Positions 9,713-18,345 are shown, numbered from the stretch's first letter. The stretch: 64,000 nt of DNA from Rahnella victoriana (GCF_004330295.1 NZ_SJOJ01000022.1:27958-91957); one strand, 5' to 3'. Notes: generated by a model from the letters alone, not told the origin. Program-made: numbers and translations.

Positions 9713-10446
9713 CCGCGATGCTCCTTATTCAGCAAGCCAGCCACCCACGGACGCAGACGTTCCTGAACCAAAATCAGGTTACGCAAACGCATCAGCGTCA
9801 GGGTAATAAAGAAGAACAGATAACCGAAGATCGCCCAGCGCAGCGGATAACGCATGCTCGGGTCGATGGTCTGCTGCATGTTAGTGGAACCCTGATGCAG
9901 GGTGTTCCACCACTGTACGGAATAATGGATGATGGGAATGTTTACCACGCCGACCAGCACCAGAATACCGGCGGCACGTCCGGCCAGACGGCGGTCGTCG
10001 AAGGCGTTGTACAGTGCAATCACACCGAGATACAGGAACAGCAACACCAGTTCGGAGGTCAGACGCGCATCCCACACCCACCAGGTGCCCCACATCGGCT
10101 TGCCCCATGCGGAGCCGGTGACCAGCGCGATAAACGTGAACACCGCGCCGACCGGTGCCATCGCAGCCACCGCCAGATCCGACATTTTCATCTGCCACAC
10201 CAGGCCGATAAAGGCCGCGATCGCCATCGCGCTGTAAATGCCCATCGACCAGATCGCCGCCGGGACATGGATATACATTATCCGGTAACTGTTACCTTGC
10301 TGGTAATCCGGTGGCGCATAGCCAAAACCCCATACCCAGCCGATCAGCAGGCAGGCAAAACCCAAAATGCCGAGCCAGGGAATGAACCGGCCACAGACGT
10401 GGTAAAGCCGTTCAGGCCTTGCGAGTTGATGTAACCATTTCCACAT
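9709..10446 (-). CDS. ccmC: Haem transporter/handling protein CcmC
   Basis: CcmC is a six-helix inner-membrane protein that presents haem to CcmE at the periplasmic face. The WWD tryptophan-rich motif is present as WGTWWVWDARLTSELVLL, flanked by the conserved histidine regions MYIHVPAAIW and IIHYSVQWWNTLHQ. The 245-residue length is normal. In E. coli ccmC follows ccmB with little spacing; here 333 bp containing an ERIC element separate them. The start used begins MWKWLHQLARPERLY. Confidence 0.95.
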   Translation of the reverse strand: MWKWLHQLARPERLYHVCGRFIPWLGILGFACLLIGWVWGFGYAPPDYQQGNSYRIMYIHVPAAIWSMGIYSAMAIAAFIGLVWQMKMSDLAVAAMAPVGAVFTFIALVTGSAWGKPMWGTWWVWDARLTSELVLLFLYLGVIALYNAFDDRRLAGRAAGILVLVGVVNIPIIHYSVQWWNTLHQGSTNMQQTIDPSMRYPLRWAIFGYLFFFITLTLMRLRNLILVQERLRPWVAGLLNKEHRG

Positions 10447-10660
10447 TGTTATCGTTGCTCACTATAAAATGTCACTGTGTGATATGCCGTGGAACCTCGG
10501 TGGGTTCTTGCGCGGTCAGCCTTCAATCACCCGCACTTATTGTTGGCGTCTCTATTGTTCACTATAGAGAAGTGTGATGTTAGTCAAAGGTTGCGTTTTT
10601 TCTTCTCTATTGTAACGACACGTAAAATAATTCTGTGCTACTGGCCAGCGTCCAGGTTAA
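10447..10660. other. Non-coding part of the ccmB-ccmC spacer
   Basis: The unusual 333-bp gap between ccmB and ccmC has no credible gene. This part is AT-rich. On the minus strand it holds a weak promoter-like pair, TTGACT and TATAGT, around 10560-10592 with a 15-bp spacer. If real, it could give ccmC-I its own promoter. The rest of the gap is the ERIC copy. Confidence 0.35.
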
Positions 10661-10782
10661 CCCTGACTAATTCGAGTTGCAGAAAGGCGGCAAACGACGC
10701 CATCCCGATGAGCTTACACAAGTAAGTGATTCGGGTGGCGAAGCGCAGCCAACGCATCTGCGGCTCGAAGCATGACGGGTTA
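10661..10782. repeat. ERIC (IRU) repeat, copy 2
   Basis: The sequence GAGCTTACACAAGTAAGTG, then AGCCAACGCATCTGCGGCT and terminal ATGACGGGTTA, matches the ERIC family and copy 1. The central stem is CTTAC/GTAAG here and CTGAC/GTCAG in copy 1, a compensated change. The element overlaps the ccmB stop codon and splits the ccm operon. Confidence 0.78.
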
Positions 10783-11439
10783 GTGAACACTGACTCGCAG
10801 AGCAGCGGCCGTCGCGAATGGCGCTAGCGTCGCACTGCCCGCCAGCATCGCACCAAGAATGGCCAGATAACCGCCAATGGGCATCGACATCGAGGCGGCA
10901 TCAATCGCGCCGGTGGCAAAAATAAGCACCGGAATGTACAGCGGCAGCACCAGAAGACTGAGCAGAACGCCGCCCTTGCGCAACCCGACGGTCAGCGCCA
11001 CACCAATCGCGCCGATAAAACTCAGCGTCGGCGTCCCCAGTAAAATCGTCAGTGCGACGGCTTTCCAGGTGTCAAAATCCAGTGAAAGCAGCAAAGCAAT
11101 CAGCGGAGAGAGGATCAGTAACGGCAAACCGGTCACCACCCAGTGAGCACATACTTTCCCCAGAACCGTGAGTGCCAGCGGCGAAGGCAGTAACAACAGT
11201 TGTTCAAGCGAGCCGTCCAGGTAGTCGTCACGGAACAACCTTTCCAGCGCCAGCAACGAGGACAGCAGCGCGGCGACCCAGACAATGCCGGGTGCAATGC
11301 GTGCCAGTAATTTAGGCTCGGGGCCGATCCCGAGCGGGAACAGCGTAATCACAATCAGGAAGAACCACAGCGGGTTAATAATTTCAGCGCTTTTGCGAAA
11401 GGCGATTTTCAGCTCGCGGCGCAGGACTTTCGTAAACAT
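10780..11439 (-). CDS. ccmB: Haem exporter permease subunit CcmB
   Basis: CcmB is the membrane subunit of the CcmAB ABC complex required to release holo-CcmE from CcmC. The protein has six predicted membrane segments and conserved stretches such as FRDDYLDGSLEQLLLLPSP and GTPTLSFIGAIGVALTVGLR. Its 219 residues are typical. It starts 21 bp downstream of ccmA. The stop codon lies inside the end of an ERIC element, which implies that the insertion occurred at or very near the 3' end without damaging the protein. Confidence 0.94.
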   Translation of the reverse strand: MFTKVLRRELKIAFRKSAEIINPLWFFLIVITLFPLGIGPEPKLLARIAPGIVWVAALLSSLLALERLFRDDYLDGSLEQLLLLPSPLALTVLGKVCAHWVVTGLPLLILSPLIALLLSLDFDTWKAVALTILLGTPTLSFIGAIGVALTVGLRKGGVLLSLLVLPLYIPVLIFATGAIDAASMSMPIGGYLAILGAMLAGSATLAPFATAAALRVSVH

Positions 11440-11460
11440 TCCTATTCTTTCCCTTTCGCG

Positions 11461-12087
11461 TCACACCGGCTCAGCACTGGTCAGACGAAGTTTTCGCACG
11501 TCGCGGTTCACACCCTGCAAATCCTGATGCGTGGTCAGCAGCACCATTCCGCCCTGCTGCGCATGTTGCTCAAACAGGGCAATCAGTGTGGCAACGCCCT
11601 GTTTATCAATCGCGGTCAGCGGTTCATCGAGGATCCACAGCGGCGCTTCACTCAGCCATAAACGCGCCAGCGCGACACGGCGTTGCTGTCCGGCTGACAT
11701 CTGCGCCACCGTCACATCTTCGTAGCCCAGCAAACCGACATTCTCCAGCGCCTGATAAATAGCGTCGGCATCGGTTTTTCCGGTCACTGACTGACAGAAG
11801 GCAAGGTTTTCAAACGCAGTGAGCACTGACTTTACGCCGGGCTGATGGCCGAGGTACAGAAGTTGCTGATGGAAAATATCGCGCTGACGGCGGGTACTCA
11901 CGCCCTGCCAGCGGACTTCACCGGCGTCCGGAGAGGACAACCCGGCAAGAATACGCAGTAAACTGGTTTTACCGGCGCCGTTACGGCCTTCAATCTGCAC
12001 CATTTCACCCGGTTCGATAGTGAAACTTAAGCCGCTAAACAAGGTTCGCTCATCGCGAACACAGCTCAGGTTAAGGGCTTCAAACAT
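11461..12087 (-). CDS. ccmA: Haem exporter ATP-binding subunit CcmA
   Basis: CcmA is the ABC ATPase that drives release of holo-CcmE in cytochrome c maturation. Visible motifs are Walker A ([12 protein letters not shown], about residues 34-45), the ABC signature ([16 protein letters not shown]), and Walker B with catalytic Glu ([12 protein letters not shown]), followed by the H-loop (LLTTHQD). Length 208 is normal. It is the first gene of the ccm operon, and a promoter-like extended -10 lies about 30 bp upstream. Confidence 0.95.
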   Translation of the reverse strand: MFEALNLSCVRDERTLFSGLSFTIEPGEMVQIEGRNGAGKTSLLRILAGLSSPDAGEVRWQGVSTRRQRDIFHQQLLYLGHQPGVKSVLTAFENLAFCQSVTGKTDADAIYQALENVGLLGYEDVTVAQMSAGQQRRVALARLWLSEAPLWILDEPLTAIDKQGVATLIALFEQHAQQGGMVLLTTHQDLQGVNRDVRKLRLTSAEPV

Positions 12088-12117
12088 GGTGATGTCTCTT
12101 ATTTTTCACAAGTGCGC

Positions 12118-12126
12118 ATCATATCA
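12118..12126 (-). promoter_or_regulatory. Candidate ccmA promoter (extended -10)
   Basis: On the minus strand the sequence TGATATGAT forms an extended -10 element. A start site near 12111 would leave a leader of about 24 nt before the ccmA ATG. No good -35 hexamer is visible. Confidence 0.4.
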
Positions 12127-12235
12127 CAGGCACCGGACGTGACGCAGCTTAGGGGACGACAGTTTACAGGGTTGAAATCCCTGAAATCCAGCAAACATTC
12201 CGTAAAATGTCCCATAAGGTTCATGGGTTAACGGT

Positions 12236-12265
12236 TTGTAACTTTTTTGTATACCTGCTCATAAT
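12236..12265 (+). promoter_or_regulatory. Candidate yfdC promoter
   Basis: TTGTAA (12236-12241) and CATAAT (12260-12265) are separated by 18 bp upstream of yfdC, giving a leader of about 65 nt. The match is moderate. Confidence 0.4.
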
Positions 12266-12335
12266 CTCCCCGCCTCGCCTATGCTTATTCAGGAACACCA
12301 ATAAAACTGACTTGCCGTACTTTTGGGGAACAACA

Positions 12336-13253
12336 ATGACTGAAGAAAAAAAGCATCGCGATGATAACGATGTCGACAGCGACGAACACGCGCAAGGCAA
12401 AGAGATCGAGACCGGTGAGGAGAATTTGCCGTCGAAAGCGGCCGCCGTACATGAAGTCATCCGCATGGAAGGAGAGAAAGAACTCGAGCGCGACGGACAG
12501 GCGCTGCTGTGGTCAGCCATTGCCGCCGGGCTGTCGATCAGCGCCTCGCTGATGGCGAAAGGCATTCTTCACGCCCGTCTGCCCGATACGCCGGAACGTT
12601 TTTTTATCGAAAACCTCGGTTATACCGTCGGGTTCATTATTGTGATCATGGCGCGCCAGCAGTTATTTACCGAAAACACTGTCACCGCTGTTTTGCCGAT
12701 CATGCAAAAACCGACCGGCAGGAATATCCTGCTGCTGCTGCGTTTATGGGCCATCGTGCTGGCGGGTAACGTGATTGGCGGCGGGCTGGCGGCGCTGGTC
12801 TTTCATCTGGTGCCCTTTTTCGATACGGCGACCGACGAGGCATTCCGCACCATCAGTCTGGAAATCATGGAGAAAGACGCCGAAGGCATGTTTGTCGGCG
12901 GCATGGTCTCCGGCTGGCTGATCGCGACGATGGTCTGGATGATCCCCTCCGCCGGTACCGCCAAGCTGTGGGTGATCATGCTGATGACCTATATGGTGGC
13001 GATTGGCGACCTGACGCACATCGTGGTTGGCTCGGTAGAAATCCTGTATCTGGTGTTCTCCGGCGCCATCCCCTGGTATGAATTTATCTGGCCTTTCGCC
13101 CTGCCGACGCTTGCCGGAAACATCTTCGGCGGCACCTTTATCTTCGCGCTGATCAGCCACGCGCAGATCCGTAACGATATGAGTAATCAGAAGAAAGCGA
13201 AGGCGAAAAAAGAGGAACAGGAAGCCGCGAAAAAAGAGGCCGCAAAACCCTGA
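12336..13253 (+). CDS. yfdC: FNT-family (formate/nitrite transporter) membrane protein YfdC
   Basis: YfdC belongs to the FNT channel family, whose known members conduct formate, nitrite or hydrosulfide; the YfdC substrate is not established. A long acidic N-terminal tail (about 65 residues) precedes six membrane segments. Conserved stretches include ELERDGQALLWSAIAAGLS, NLGYTVGFIIVIMARQQLF, GDLTHIVVGSVEILYLVF and LPTLAGNIFGGTFIFAL. A basic lysine-rich tail ends the protein. I chose the ATG at 12336 because GGGGAA precedes it; an upstream in-frame start would add 43 residues without family support. argW follows it, an arrangement also known in E. coli. Confidence 0.92.
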   Translation: MTEEKKHRDDNDVDSDEHAQGKEIETGEENLPSKAAAVHEVIRMEGEKELERDGQALLWSAIAAGLSISASLMAKGILHARLPDTPERFFIENLGYTVGFIIVIMARQQLFTENTVTAVLPIMQKPTGRNILLLLRLWAIVLAGNVIGGGLAALVFHLVPFFDTATDEAFRTISLEIMEKDAEGMFVGGMVSGWLIATMVWMIPSAGTAKLWVIMLMTYMVAIGDLTHIVVGSVEILYLVFSGAIPWYEFIWPFALPTLAGNIFGGTFIFALISHAQIRNDMSNQKKAKAKKEEQEAAKKEAAKP

Positions 13254-13310
13254 CTGGCGAGGAAACAACCAAACGGCAGTCTGACGCCTTATTATTCTGA
13301 GAAAAATGGG

Positions 13311-13342
13311 TATACTACGCGGGCGCTTTCCACAGGCGCCCG
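13311..13342 (+). promoter_or_regulatory. argW promoter -10 and 5' leader hairpin
   Basis: TATACT at 13311-13316 is followed by a GC-rich discriminator typical of stringently controlled tRNA promoters. The leader contains a GC-only 7-bp hairpin, CGGGCGC (13320-13326) and GCGCCCG (13336-13342), that ends right before the mature tRNA. No clear -35 is seen. Confidence 0.5.
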
Positions 13343-13343
13343 T

Positions 13344-13418
13344 GTCTCCTTAGTTAAACGGATATAACAAGCCCCTCCTAAGGGCTAGTTACAGGTTCGA
13401 TTCCTGTAGGGGACACCA
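13344..13418 (+). tRNA. argW: tRNA-Arg (anticodon CCU)
   Basis: The 75-nt sequence folds as a full cloverleaf. The acceptor arm GTCTCCT pairs with AGGGGAC, the anticodon loop reads CTCCTAA with anticodon CCT, the T loop is GGTTCGATTCC, and CCA is encoded. It closely matches E. coli argW. This tRNA reads the rare AGG codon and is a known prophage attachment site in E. coli (CPS-53). Here nlpA follows directly, with no integrase or duplicated 3' end visible. Confidence 0.97.
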
Positions 13419-13451
13419 TTTTAGTGCTCATAATATCCCCCACAAACCCAA

Positions 13452-14270
13452 TCACCAGCCCGGAACCGCCCCGCCGTTAAAGATCTTCTCCGCCGCTTTT
13501 GCCACTTCCGGCGACTGATAGGATTTCAGAAACTCCTGCACATTTTCCGCGTCTTTATTATCGGGACGTGAAACCATAATGTTCACGTACGGCGAGTTTT
13601 TATCTTCGATGAATACGCTGTCATGCACCGGCGATAAACCGGTTTGCTGGATGTAGGTGGTGCTGATGATCGCCACATCGACTTTCGGGTCGTCCAGTAC
13701 GCGGGGGAGTTGCGCGCCTTCCAGTTCCATAATATTCAGATGATGCGGGTTTTCGGTGATATCCAGTGCCGTTGGCAGCAGGCCCTTGCCTTCTTTCAGC
13801 GTGATCAGGTTCTCTTTTTGCAGCAGCAGAAGCGCACGGCCTAGGTTAGTCGGATCATTTGGGATCGCCACGGTTGCGCCGTCTTTCAGTTGATCCACGG
13901 TTTTGATTTTTTTTGAGTAGCCCGCCATCGGGAAGACAAAGGTATTGCCGACGGTCACCAGATGGTAGCCATGAGCTTTGTTATCCTGCTCAAGGAACGG
14001 ACGGTGCTGGAAAACGTTAGCATCGAGTTCGCCATGTTCGGTGGCATCATTGGGCAATAACGCGCCGCTGAAACCAACCAGCTCAACGTCCAGCCCGTAT
14101 TTGTCTTTGGCGACCTGTTTCGCGACTTCTGCCACATCCTGCTCAGCGCCGTTAATCACCCCGACTTTGATATGCCTGGCATCACCGCTTTTTTGATCAC
14201 ATCCCGCCAGCAGCAATCCCGCCAGCAAAACCACGGCACCAGTACGTAAATGAGGGAAGGTCAGTTTCAC
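13452..14270 (-). CDS. nlpA: Inner-membrane lipoprotein NlpA (MetQ-like substrate-binding protein)
   Basis: NlpA is a lipoprotein of the MetQ methionine-binding family. Its 272 residues equal E. coli NlpA in length and follow it closely throughout (for example ANVFQHRPFLEQDN, PNDPTNLGRALLLLQKE, DVAIISTTYIQQTGLSP). The lipobox LLAGC places the acylated cysteine at residue 24. Asp follows at position +2, the classical signal for inner-membrane retention. No metN or metI lies nearby, so it is an orphan binding protein here as in E. coli. It converges on argW. Confidence 0.95.
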   Translation of the reverse strand: MKLTFPHLRTGAVVLLAGLLLAGCDQKSGDARHIKVGVINGAEQDVAEVAKQVAKDKYGLDVELVGFSGALLPNDATEHGELDANVFQHRPFLEQDNKAHGYHLVTVGNTFVFPMAGYSKKIKTVDQLKDGATVAIPNDPTNLGRALLLLQKENLITLKEGKGLLPTALDITENPHHLNIMELEGAQLPRVLDDPKVDVAIISTTYIQQTGLSPVHDSVFIEDKNSPYVNIMVSRPDNKDAENVQEFLKSYQSPEVAKAAEKIFNGGAVPGW

Positions 14271-14579
14271 TTTTTTTCCTTAAAAAATAACCGCTAAAGA
14301 GTAATGAACTGACTATAGCAGGAGGTTTGGCGCGGTTTAAAAAACCAATAAAGCATCGTTTATAAGATAAAGTTATATAGACAATACCATCGATTTCCTC
14401 ATAACTCATGTGGCGCGCACTTCCTTTGCTTTATTTATGAAATTTGTGACTCAAAAATGTTTCATTCATTTGCAAAAAGATGGGGATAAACTGTATTTTA
14501 ATATCAACCTCATAGGATGTGGCAATATAAAATGGATAATCCCTACTAATAACGATTACAGGCCACGAATTTTATAATT
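14271..14579. other. AT-rich spacer upstream of nlpA
   Basis: This 309-bp gap between nlpA and the orphan membrane gene is visibly AT-rich. It contains a possible minus-strand -10 for nlpA (TATAGT, complement of 14313-14318) and a small inverted repeat GGTTT/AAACC near 14334-14346. I see no further gene. Confidence 0.3.
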
Positions 14580-14912
14580 TCAAAGCTTTTCTTTTCTTAA
14601 CATCCTAAACGATTTAAAAGATATAATTAAAGGACCAAACATTGTAATGATTAAAAAAGCGACAGCGCAGGTGAATATCAGAGAGATCAATTCTGGCTCT
14701 TCCACATCCTGATAATTCAACACGATTGTGAGCACAAAAATAATCACAACCAGACTATGAGACAGTATCAATTTAAGAAAAACGGCTGATAACTCCGACA
14801 GAAGTGCTGAGGGTGTTATGCTTAACTTCTTCGCCCGGTTGCTTACCCACTCGATTTCACTATTGCGAAACCCGGATGTTTTCATTGATACCAACAACGC
14901 TTTGTTTTTCAT
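14580..14912 (-). CDS. Small hypothetical membrane protein, AT-rich orphan
   Basis: I do not recognise a family. The 110-residue product has a polar, basic N-terminal half (about residues 1-45) with a helical stretch, NSEIEWVSNRAKKLSITPSA. Two membrane segments follow (SLVVIIFVLTIVLNY and LISLIFTCAVAFLIITMFGPL), then a short basic tail. I placed the start at MKNKALLVSMK because AAGGA lies 8-9 bp upstream; ATGs further upstream lack ribosome-binding sites. The gene is markedly AT-rich compared with its neighbours and is flanked by AT-rich spacers. That pattern suggests acquired DNA. It could also be a small immunity or toxin-type protein, but nothing shows this. Confidence 0.55.
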   Translation of the reverse strand: MKNKALLVSMKTSGFRNSEIEWVSNRAKKLSITPSALLSELSAVFLKLILSHSLVVIIFVLTIVLNYQDVEEPELISLIFTCAVAFLIITMFGPLIISFKSFRMLRKEKL

Positions 14913-15162
14913 TATTTTCATCCTTAAAAATAACAACCACAGAAAGAGTAAAAGTATAACATAATCAATTTTGAGAAAATGCTTAACTCAATAAATCTGC
15001 TACGTTTGTCTCAAAATTGTTTGCGAAAAAGACAACCTTCGCTGTTCAAATTCCGTACTACATCCAGATCTTTTCCTTATATCATTCATAAACAGTTTGC
15101 CCTCCCCGCCTCTTTTCGGAAAGAGTAGGATTATCAGAAATAACCAATGAGAGCCTGCAGGA

Positions 15163-15690
15163 ATGGAAATTATTGAAGCCGAAGAACAGCATATCCCCGC
15201 GATGCAGAAAATTTATGCCTGGCACGTGCTGCACGGCACTGCGTCGTTCGAGACTCAGCCCCCTGACGTACGCGAGATGGCAAGCCGCCTGAAGAAGATT
15301 AATGAAGCGGGGCTGCTGTGGCTGGTGGTGTTGCATGAGGGAGAAGTGAAAGGTTATTGCTACCTCGGGCGTTATCGCGAACGTTACGCCTATCGTCACA
15401 CGCTGGAAGATTCGATCTACATTGACCCCGCTTTTCAGAAACGCGGCGCGGGTAAGGCGTTGCTGCGCCGGGCAATCGACTGGGCTGAAACCCATGGCTT
15501 CCGGCAGATGATCGGCAATGTCGGTGACAGTGAAAATAAAGCCTCGATTAACTTACATCTCGCGGCCGGTTTTCAGATAAAAGGCACCCTGCATTGCGTC
15601 GGATTTAAGCATGGCCGCTGGCTGGATACCGTCTTTATGCAGCGTGCGCTGGGAGAAGGGAATCAGACGTTGCCAGCGCAGGAAGGCTGA
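15163..15690 (+). CDS. GNAT N-acetyltransferase (phosphinothricin/methionine sulfoximine type)
   Basis: This is a cytoplasmic acetyl-CoA-dependent N-acetyltransferase. The acetyl-CoA binding motif is IDPAFQKRGAGKALLRRAID (Q-x-x-G-x-G/A), followed by NVGDSENKASINLHLAAGF and VGFKHGRWLDTVFMQR. The latter is typical of the Pat/YncA subgroup that acetylates amino-acid analogues such as methionine sulfoximine and phosphinothricin. Exact substrate is unknown. The 175-residue length is usual. It is monocistronic, with a terminator directly downstream. Confidence 0.85.
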   Translation: MEIIEAEEQHIPAMQKIYAWHVLHGTASFETQPPDVREMASRLKKINEAGLLWLVVLHEGEVKGYCYLGRYRERYAYRHTLEDSIYIDPAFQKRGAGKALLRRAIDWAETHGFRQMIGNVGDSENKASINLHLAAGFQIKGTLHCVGFKHGRWLDTVFMQRALGEGNQTLPAQEG

Positions 15691-15699
15691 CGTAAAAGA

Positions 15700-15728
15700 A
15701 AACGGGCAGTCTCTCTGCCCGTTTTTTT
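15700..15728. terminator. Terminator between the acetyltransferase and the GPH symporter gene
   Basis: The stem ACGGGCAG/CTGCCCGT is followed by seven T residues on the plus strand and preceded by an A-rich stretch. It can serve both convergent genes. Confidence 0.88.
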
Positions 15729-15733
15729 ACCGC

Positions 15734-17272
15734 TTACTCAATCGCTAATTTTTCCCTCGCGGTTTTGCGTGTCGCTCTTCCGCCCCACACTTCGTCGTAC
15801 TCGTAACCGGTCAGGTCTTTAATGACCTTGCGTGATACCTCGTCACAATCTTCCTGCGCGCCGCCCAGTTTGAGGCGTGCGGTTTCTTTGATCAGAATTT
15901 TATGCGTTTCCCGCGTCAGCTTGAATTTGAAGGTCATGTAGAAACTGATCGCCAGCAAGGCGCCGGTGGCGAAGATCATCAGCCCGATAATCGCATGCAG
16001 TGCGCTGAGCGGTTGCGCGCCCTGCCCTTTCACAAATCCACTTTCTTCCAGCACCAGCCCGATGATCATAATGGCAATAGCGACAGTACTTTTACGGGTA
16101 AACACCATCACACCGGCAAAGATCCCCTCGCGACGTTTTTTGGTCACGATCTCGTCGACATCCGGAATAAAGCTGTAAATATTCCAGGGAATATAATAAA
16201 GCCCTGAACGTCCGAACCCCAAAATAACGAAGATGGAAGTGAAGAGAATTAACGGCACCGTGATTTTGGTGATGTAAATATAAAACAGCGCAGCCAGAAC
16301 GAAGAATATACAGCCGTAGGCGATACGCAGCGCCGCAGAGGGCGAAAGATTCAACCGTTCCATGACCATCATATAGACAATGGTGGAAGGTACTGAAACA
16401 AACGCGGCAACGCTTAAATATCCCGAAACAGCCCCGACATCCTGATGCAGGCCATAAACCACATAATAGGTAAAGACGGCACCAAATACGTCCATCGCGG
16501 TGAAAGAAGCGATATAAATAATAATATGCTGGCGGAACATGCGGATATTAAAGGACGAGATAAAATCCAGCACCAGACTTTTCAGGTGGTGCCACAGGCT
16601 GCCGCCGGTTTCCATTTCCGGTTCCGGTTCATTGGGATCCCGTACATCTTTGGCTTCCCAGGTACACATCCAGGTGGTGAAGACCGCCAGGCAAAATACC
16701 GTGGCGAAAAACATACCGGTATAGGTATAAGTCATCGGATTATCTTTACCGGTATACATCATGATCACGCCCGGCACCGACACCGCCAGAAAACCGCCGA
16801 GCTGCGAGCAAATCATCCGCACACCCGCCAGACGGGTACGTTCGCCAAAACGGTTGGTCATCTCTGCGGCCAGCGTTTCCCACGGCACCAGCACCATCGC
16901 TGAAAGTAACTCAATCGACAGATAAGTGCCGAGATAATACCAGTAGCCCATGTCCTTAACCCAGACCAGCGCATACAGGAACATCAGCGGCGAACTGATC
17001 AGCAGGAAAAAGCGACGGCGGCCAAACCGTTTACCGAGCCAGGTATTGCCGAAGTGGTCGGTGATATAGCCCATGATCGGACTTAATATGGCGTCGATCA
17101 CACGGGCGATGGCAAAAATAGATCCCGCTTCCAGAACGGACAATCCGCAATACGTGGTATAGAAGAATAAAAGCCAGGTACCGATAACGGCGAATGCACC
17201 GCCACCAAATAAGTCGGTTACGCCATAGCCTATTGCTGTGCCGTAACCTACTCTGCGTTCAGTAGGTTTCAT
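15734..17272 (-). CDS. GPH-family glycoside/sugar:cation symporter (MFS superfamily)
   Basis: This 12-helix transporter belongs to the glycoside-pentoside-hexuronide:cation symporter family (MelB/XylP/UidB type). Family features are the start YGTAIGYGVTDLFGGGAFAV, the DAILSPIMGYITDHF loop and the cytoplasmic RFGRRRFFLL motif. The 512 residues exceed the roughly 450-470 of many members because of a long C-terminal tail. It is the last gene of a minus-strand operon with three oxidoreductases, 37 bp after the preceding one. The substrate is probably a sugar, glycoside or polyol that these enzymes oxidise; it cannot be identified from sequence. Confidence 0.87.
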   Translation of the reverse strand: MKPTERRVGYGTAIGYGVTDLFGGGAFAVIGTWLLFFYTTYCGLSVLEAGSIFAIARVIDAILSPIMGYITDHFGNTWLGKRFGRRRFFLLISSPLMFLYALVWVKDMGYWYYLGTYLSIELLSAMVLVPWETLAAEMTNRFGERTRLAGVRMICSQLGGFLAVSVPGVIMMYTGKDNPMTYTYTGMFFATVFCLAVFTTWMCTWEAKDVRDPNEPEPEMETGGSLWHHLKSLVLDFISSFNIRMFRQHIIIYIASFTAMDVFGAVFTYYVVYGLHQDVGAVSGYLSVAAFVSVPSTIVYMMVMERLNLSPSAALRIAYGCIFFVLAALFYIYITKITVPLILFTSIFVILGFGRSGLYYIPWNIYSFIPDVDEIVTKKRREGIFAGVMVFTRKSTVAIAIMIIGLVLEESGFVKGQGAQPLSALHAIIGLMIFATGALLAISFYMTFKFKLTRETHKILIKETARLKLGGAQEDCDEVSRKVIKDLTGYEYDEVWGGRATRKTAREKLAIE

Positions 17273-17309
17273 TATTATTATCCTGTGAGGTAAGGTTATT
17301 TTAAATTAT

Positions 17310-18332
17310 TCAATCAGCCAGCGTGATCCATTTCCCTGATTGTGAGGAGCGGTAAATTGCCCCGATAATATTCAGAGACACTTCGGCTTGTGATACAGAG
17401 GTATAATTTTTTTCTTCAGGATGACGAACGGAATAATAAAAATTCGAGACTGCCTGACGGTGACTGTCGCCCCAGTAGCTTTTTGCTCCCCCTGACGGGC
17501 TGTCATCACTGACCAGCAGTGTTTTATTTTCTCCTTCAATCAGCCACAGCGCATTGTGGTGCAACTGCAGCAGTCCTTTTTCACAATGAATTTCCAGCAG
17601 CAACGGCGAATCGGTGCTGTGGCAGTTGGTGGCATAAAACATGCCGCGTGCGCCGTTGCCCATTTTCAGACTGGCCATCGCGGTGTCTTCGTTTTCAGTC
17701 ACATCGCTGAGAAAGGTTCTTTCCACCACGCCTTTCAGCGCCTGAACGCCACCGGCAAACCACTGCATTAAATCCAGCGTGTGGATGGCCTGATTGATCA
17801 GCAGGCTGCCGCCCTCGGTGGCAAAACGCCCGCGCCACAGGCTTTCGGTGTAATAAGCACCGCTGCGCGACCAGGTCAGCACCGCTTTGATACTCAGCAT
17901 GTTGCCCAGTTGGCCGCTTTCCAGCAGCGTTTTAATTTTCCGGCTCGAAGGGTTCAGGCGGTTCTGATAACAGACGCCAACCAGCCCCGCCGCCTGGGTC
18001 TGTGCGAGTTTAATGGCGCTGACTTCACCGATATTCAGCGCCACTGGTTTCTCAGTGAAAACATGCTTTCCCGCCGCCAGCGCGGCAAGAATAGCCTCCT
18101 TATGCAGATGATGCGGCAGGCAGATATGCACCACGTCAATCTGCGGATCGCACAACATTTCGTGATAATCCGTATAAAAATCACAGCCATATTCCTGCGC
18201 CAGCGCCCGGCCTTTGCCAATATCGCACTCGGCAATCGCCCGTAACTGGCAGTCCGGCTCATGCCGGATCGCCGCCACATGGCAGGTATGGATAGCGCCG
18301 CAGCCAATCACCGCCGTCTGGAGAGTTTTCAT
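17310..18332 (-). CDS. Gfo/Idh/MocA family NAD(P)-dependent oxidoreductase (third of operon)
   Basis: An N-terminal Rossmann domain (TAVIGCGAIHTCHVAAIRH; GxGxxH-type) and the catalytic-site motif HVFTEKPVAL (EKP) define the family, which oxidises or reduces sugars, inositols and similar compounds. The C-terminal domain has GGSLLINQAIHTLDLMQWF, where His and Asp complete the site. I chose the ATG at 18332 because GGGGCGG precedes it and the Rossmann strand begins right after; the longer frame would overlap the upstream gene. Length is 340 residues. It lies 13 bp after the second oxidoreductase gene. Confidence 0.87.
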   Translation of the reverse strand: MKTLQTAVIGCGAIHTCHVAAIRHEPDCQLRAIAECDIGKGRALAQEYGCDFYTDYHEMLCDPQIDVVHICLPHHLHKEAILAALAAGKHVFTEKPVALNIGEVSAIKLAQTQAAGLVGVCYQNRLNPSSRKIKTLLESGQLGNMLSIKAVLTWSRSGAYYTESLWRGRFATEGGSLLINQAIHTLDLMQWFAGGVQALKGVVERTFLSDVTENEDTAMASLKMGNGARGMFYATNCHSTDSPLLLEIHCEKGLLQLHHNALWLIEGENKTLLVSDDSPSGGAKSYWGDSHRQAVSNFYYSVRHPEEKNYTSVSQAEVSLNIIGAIYRSSQSGKWITLAD

Positions 18333-18345
18333 GATCCGCCCCTTC

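Noticed and set aside
10489..10725. 78-codon plus-strand frame in the ccmB-ccmC gap
   Set aside because: Its 3' part is ERIC sequence and there is no ribosome-binding site or family similarity.
14197..14409. 70-codon minus-strand frame overlapping the nlpA start
   Set aside because: It overlaps the nlpA signal peptide in another frame and lacks support; the region is better read as the nlpA leader.
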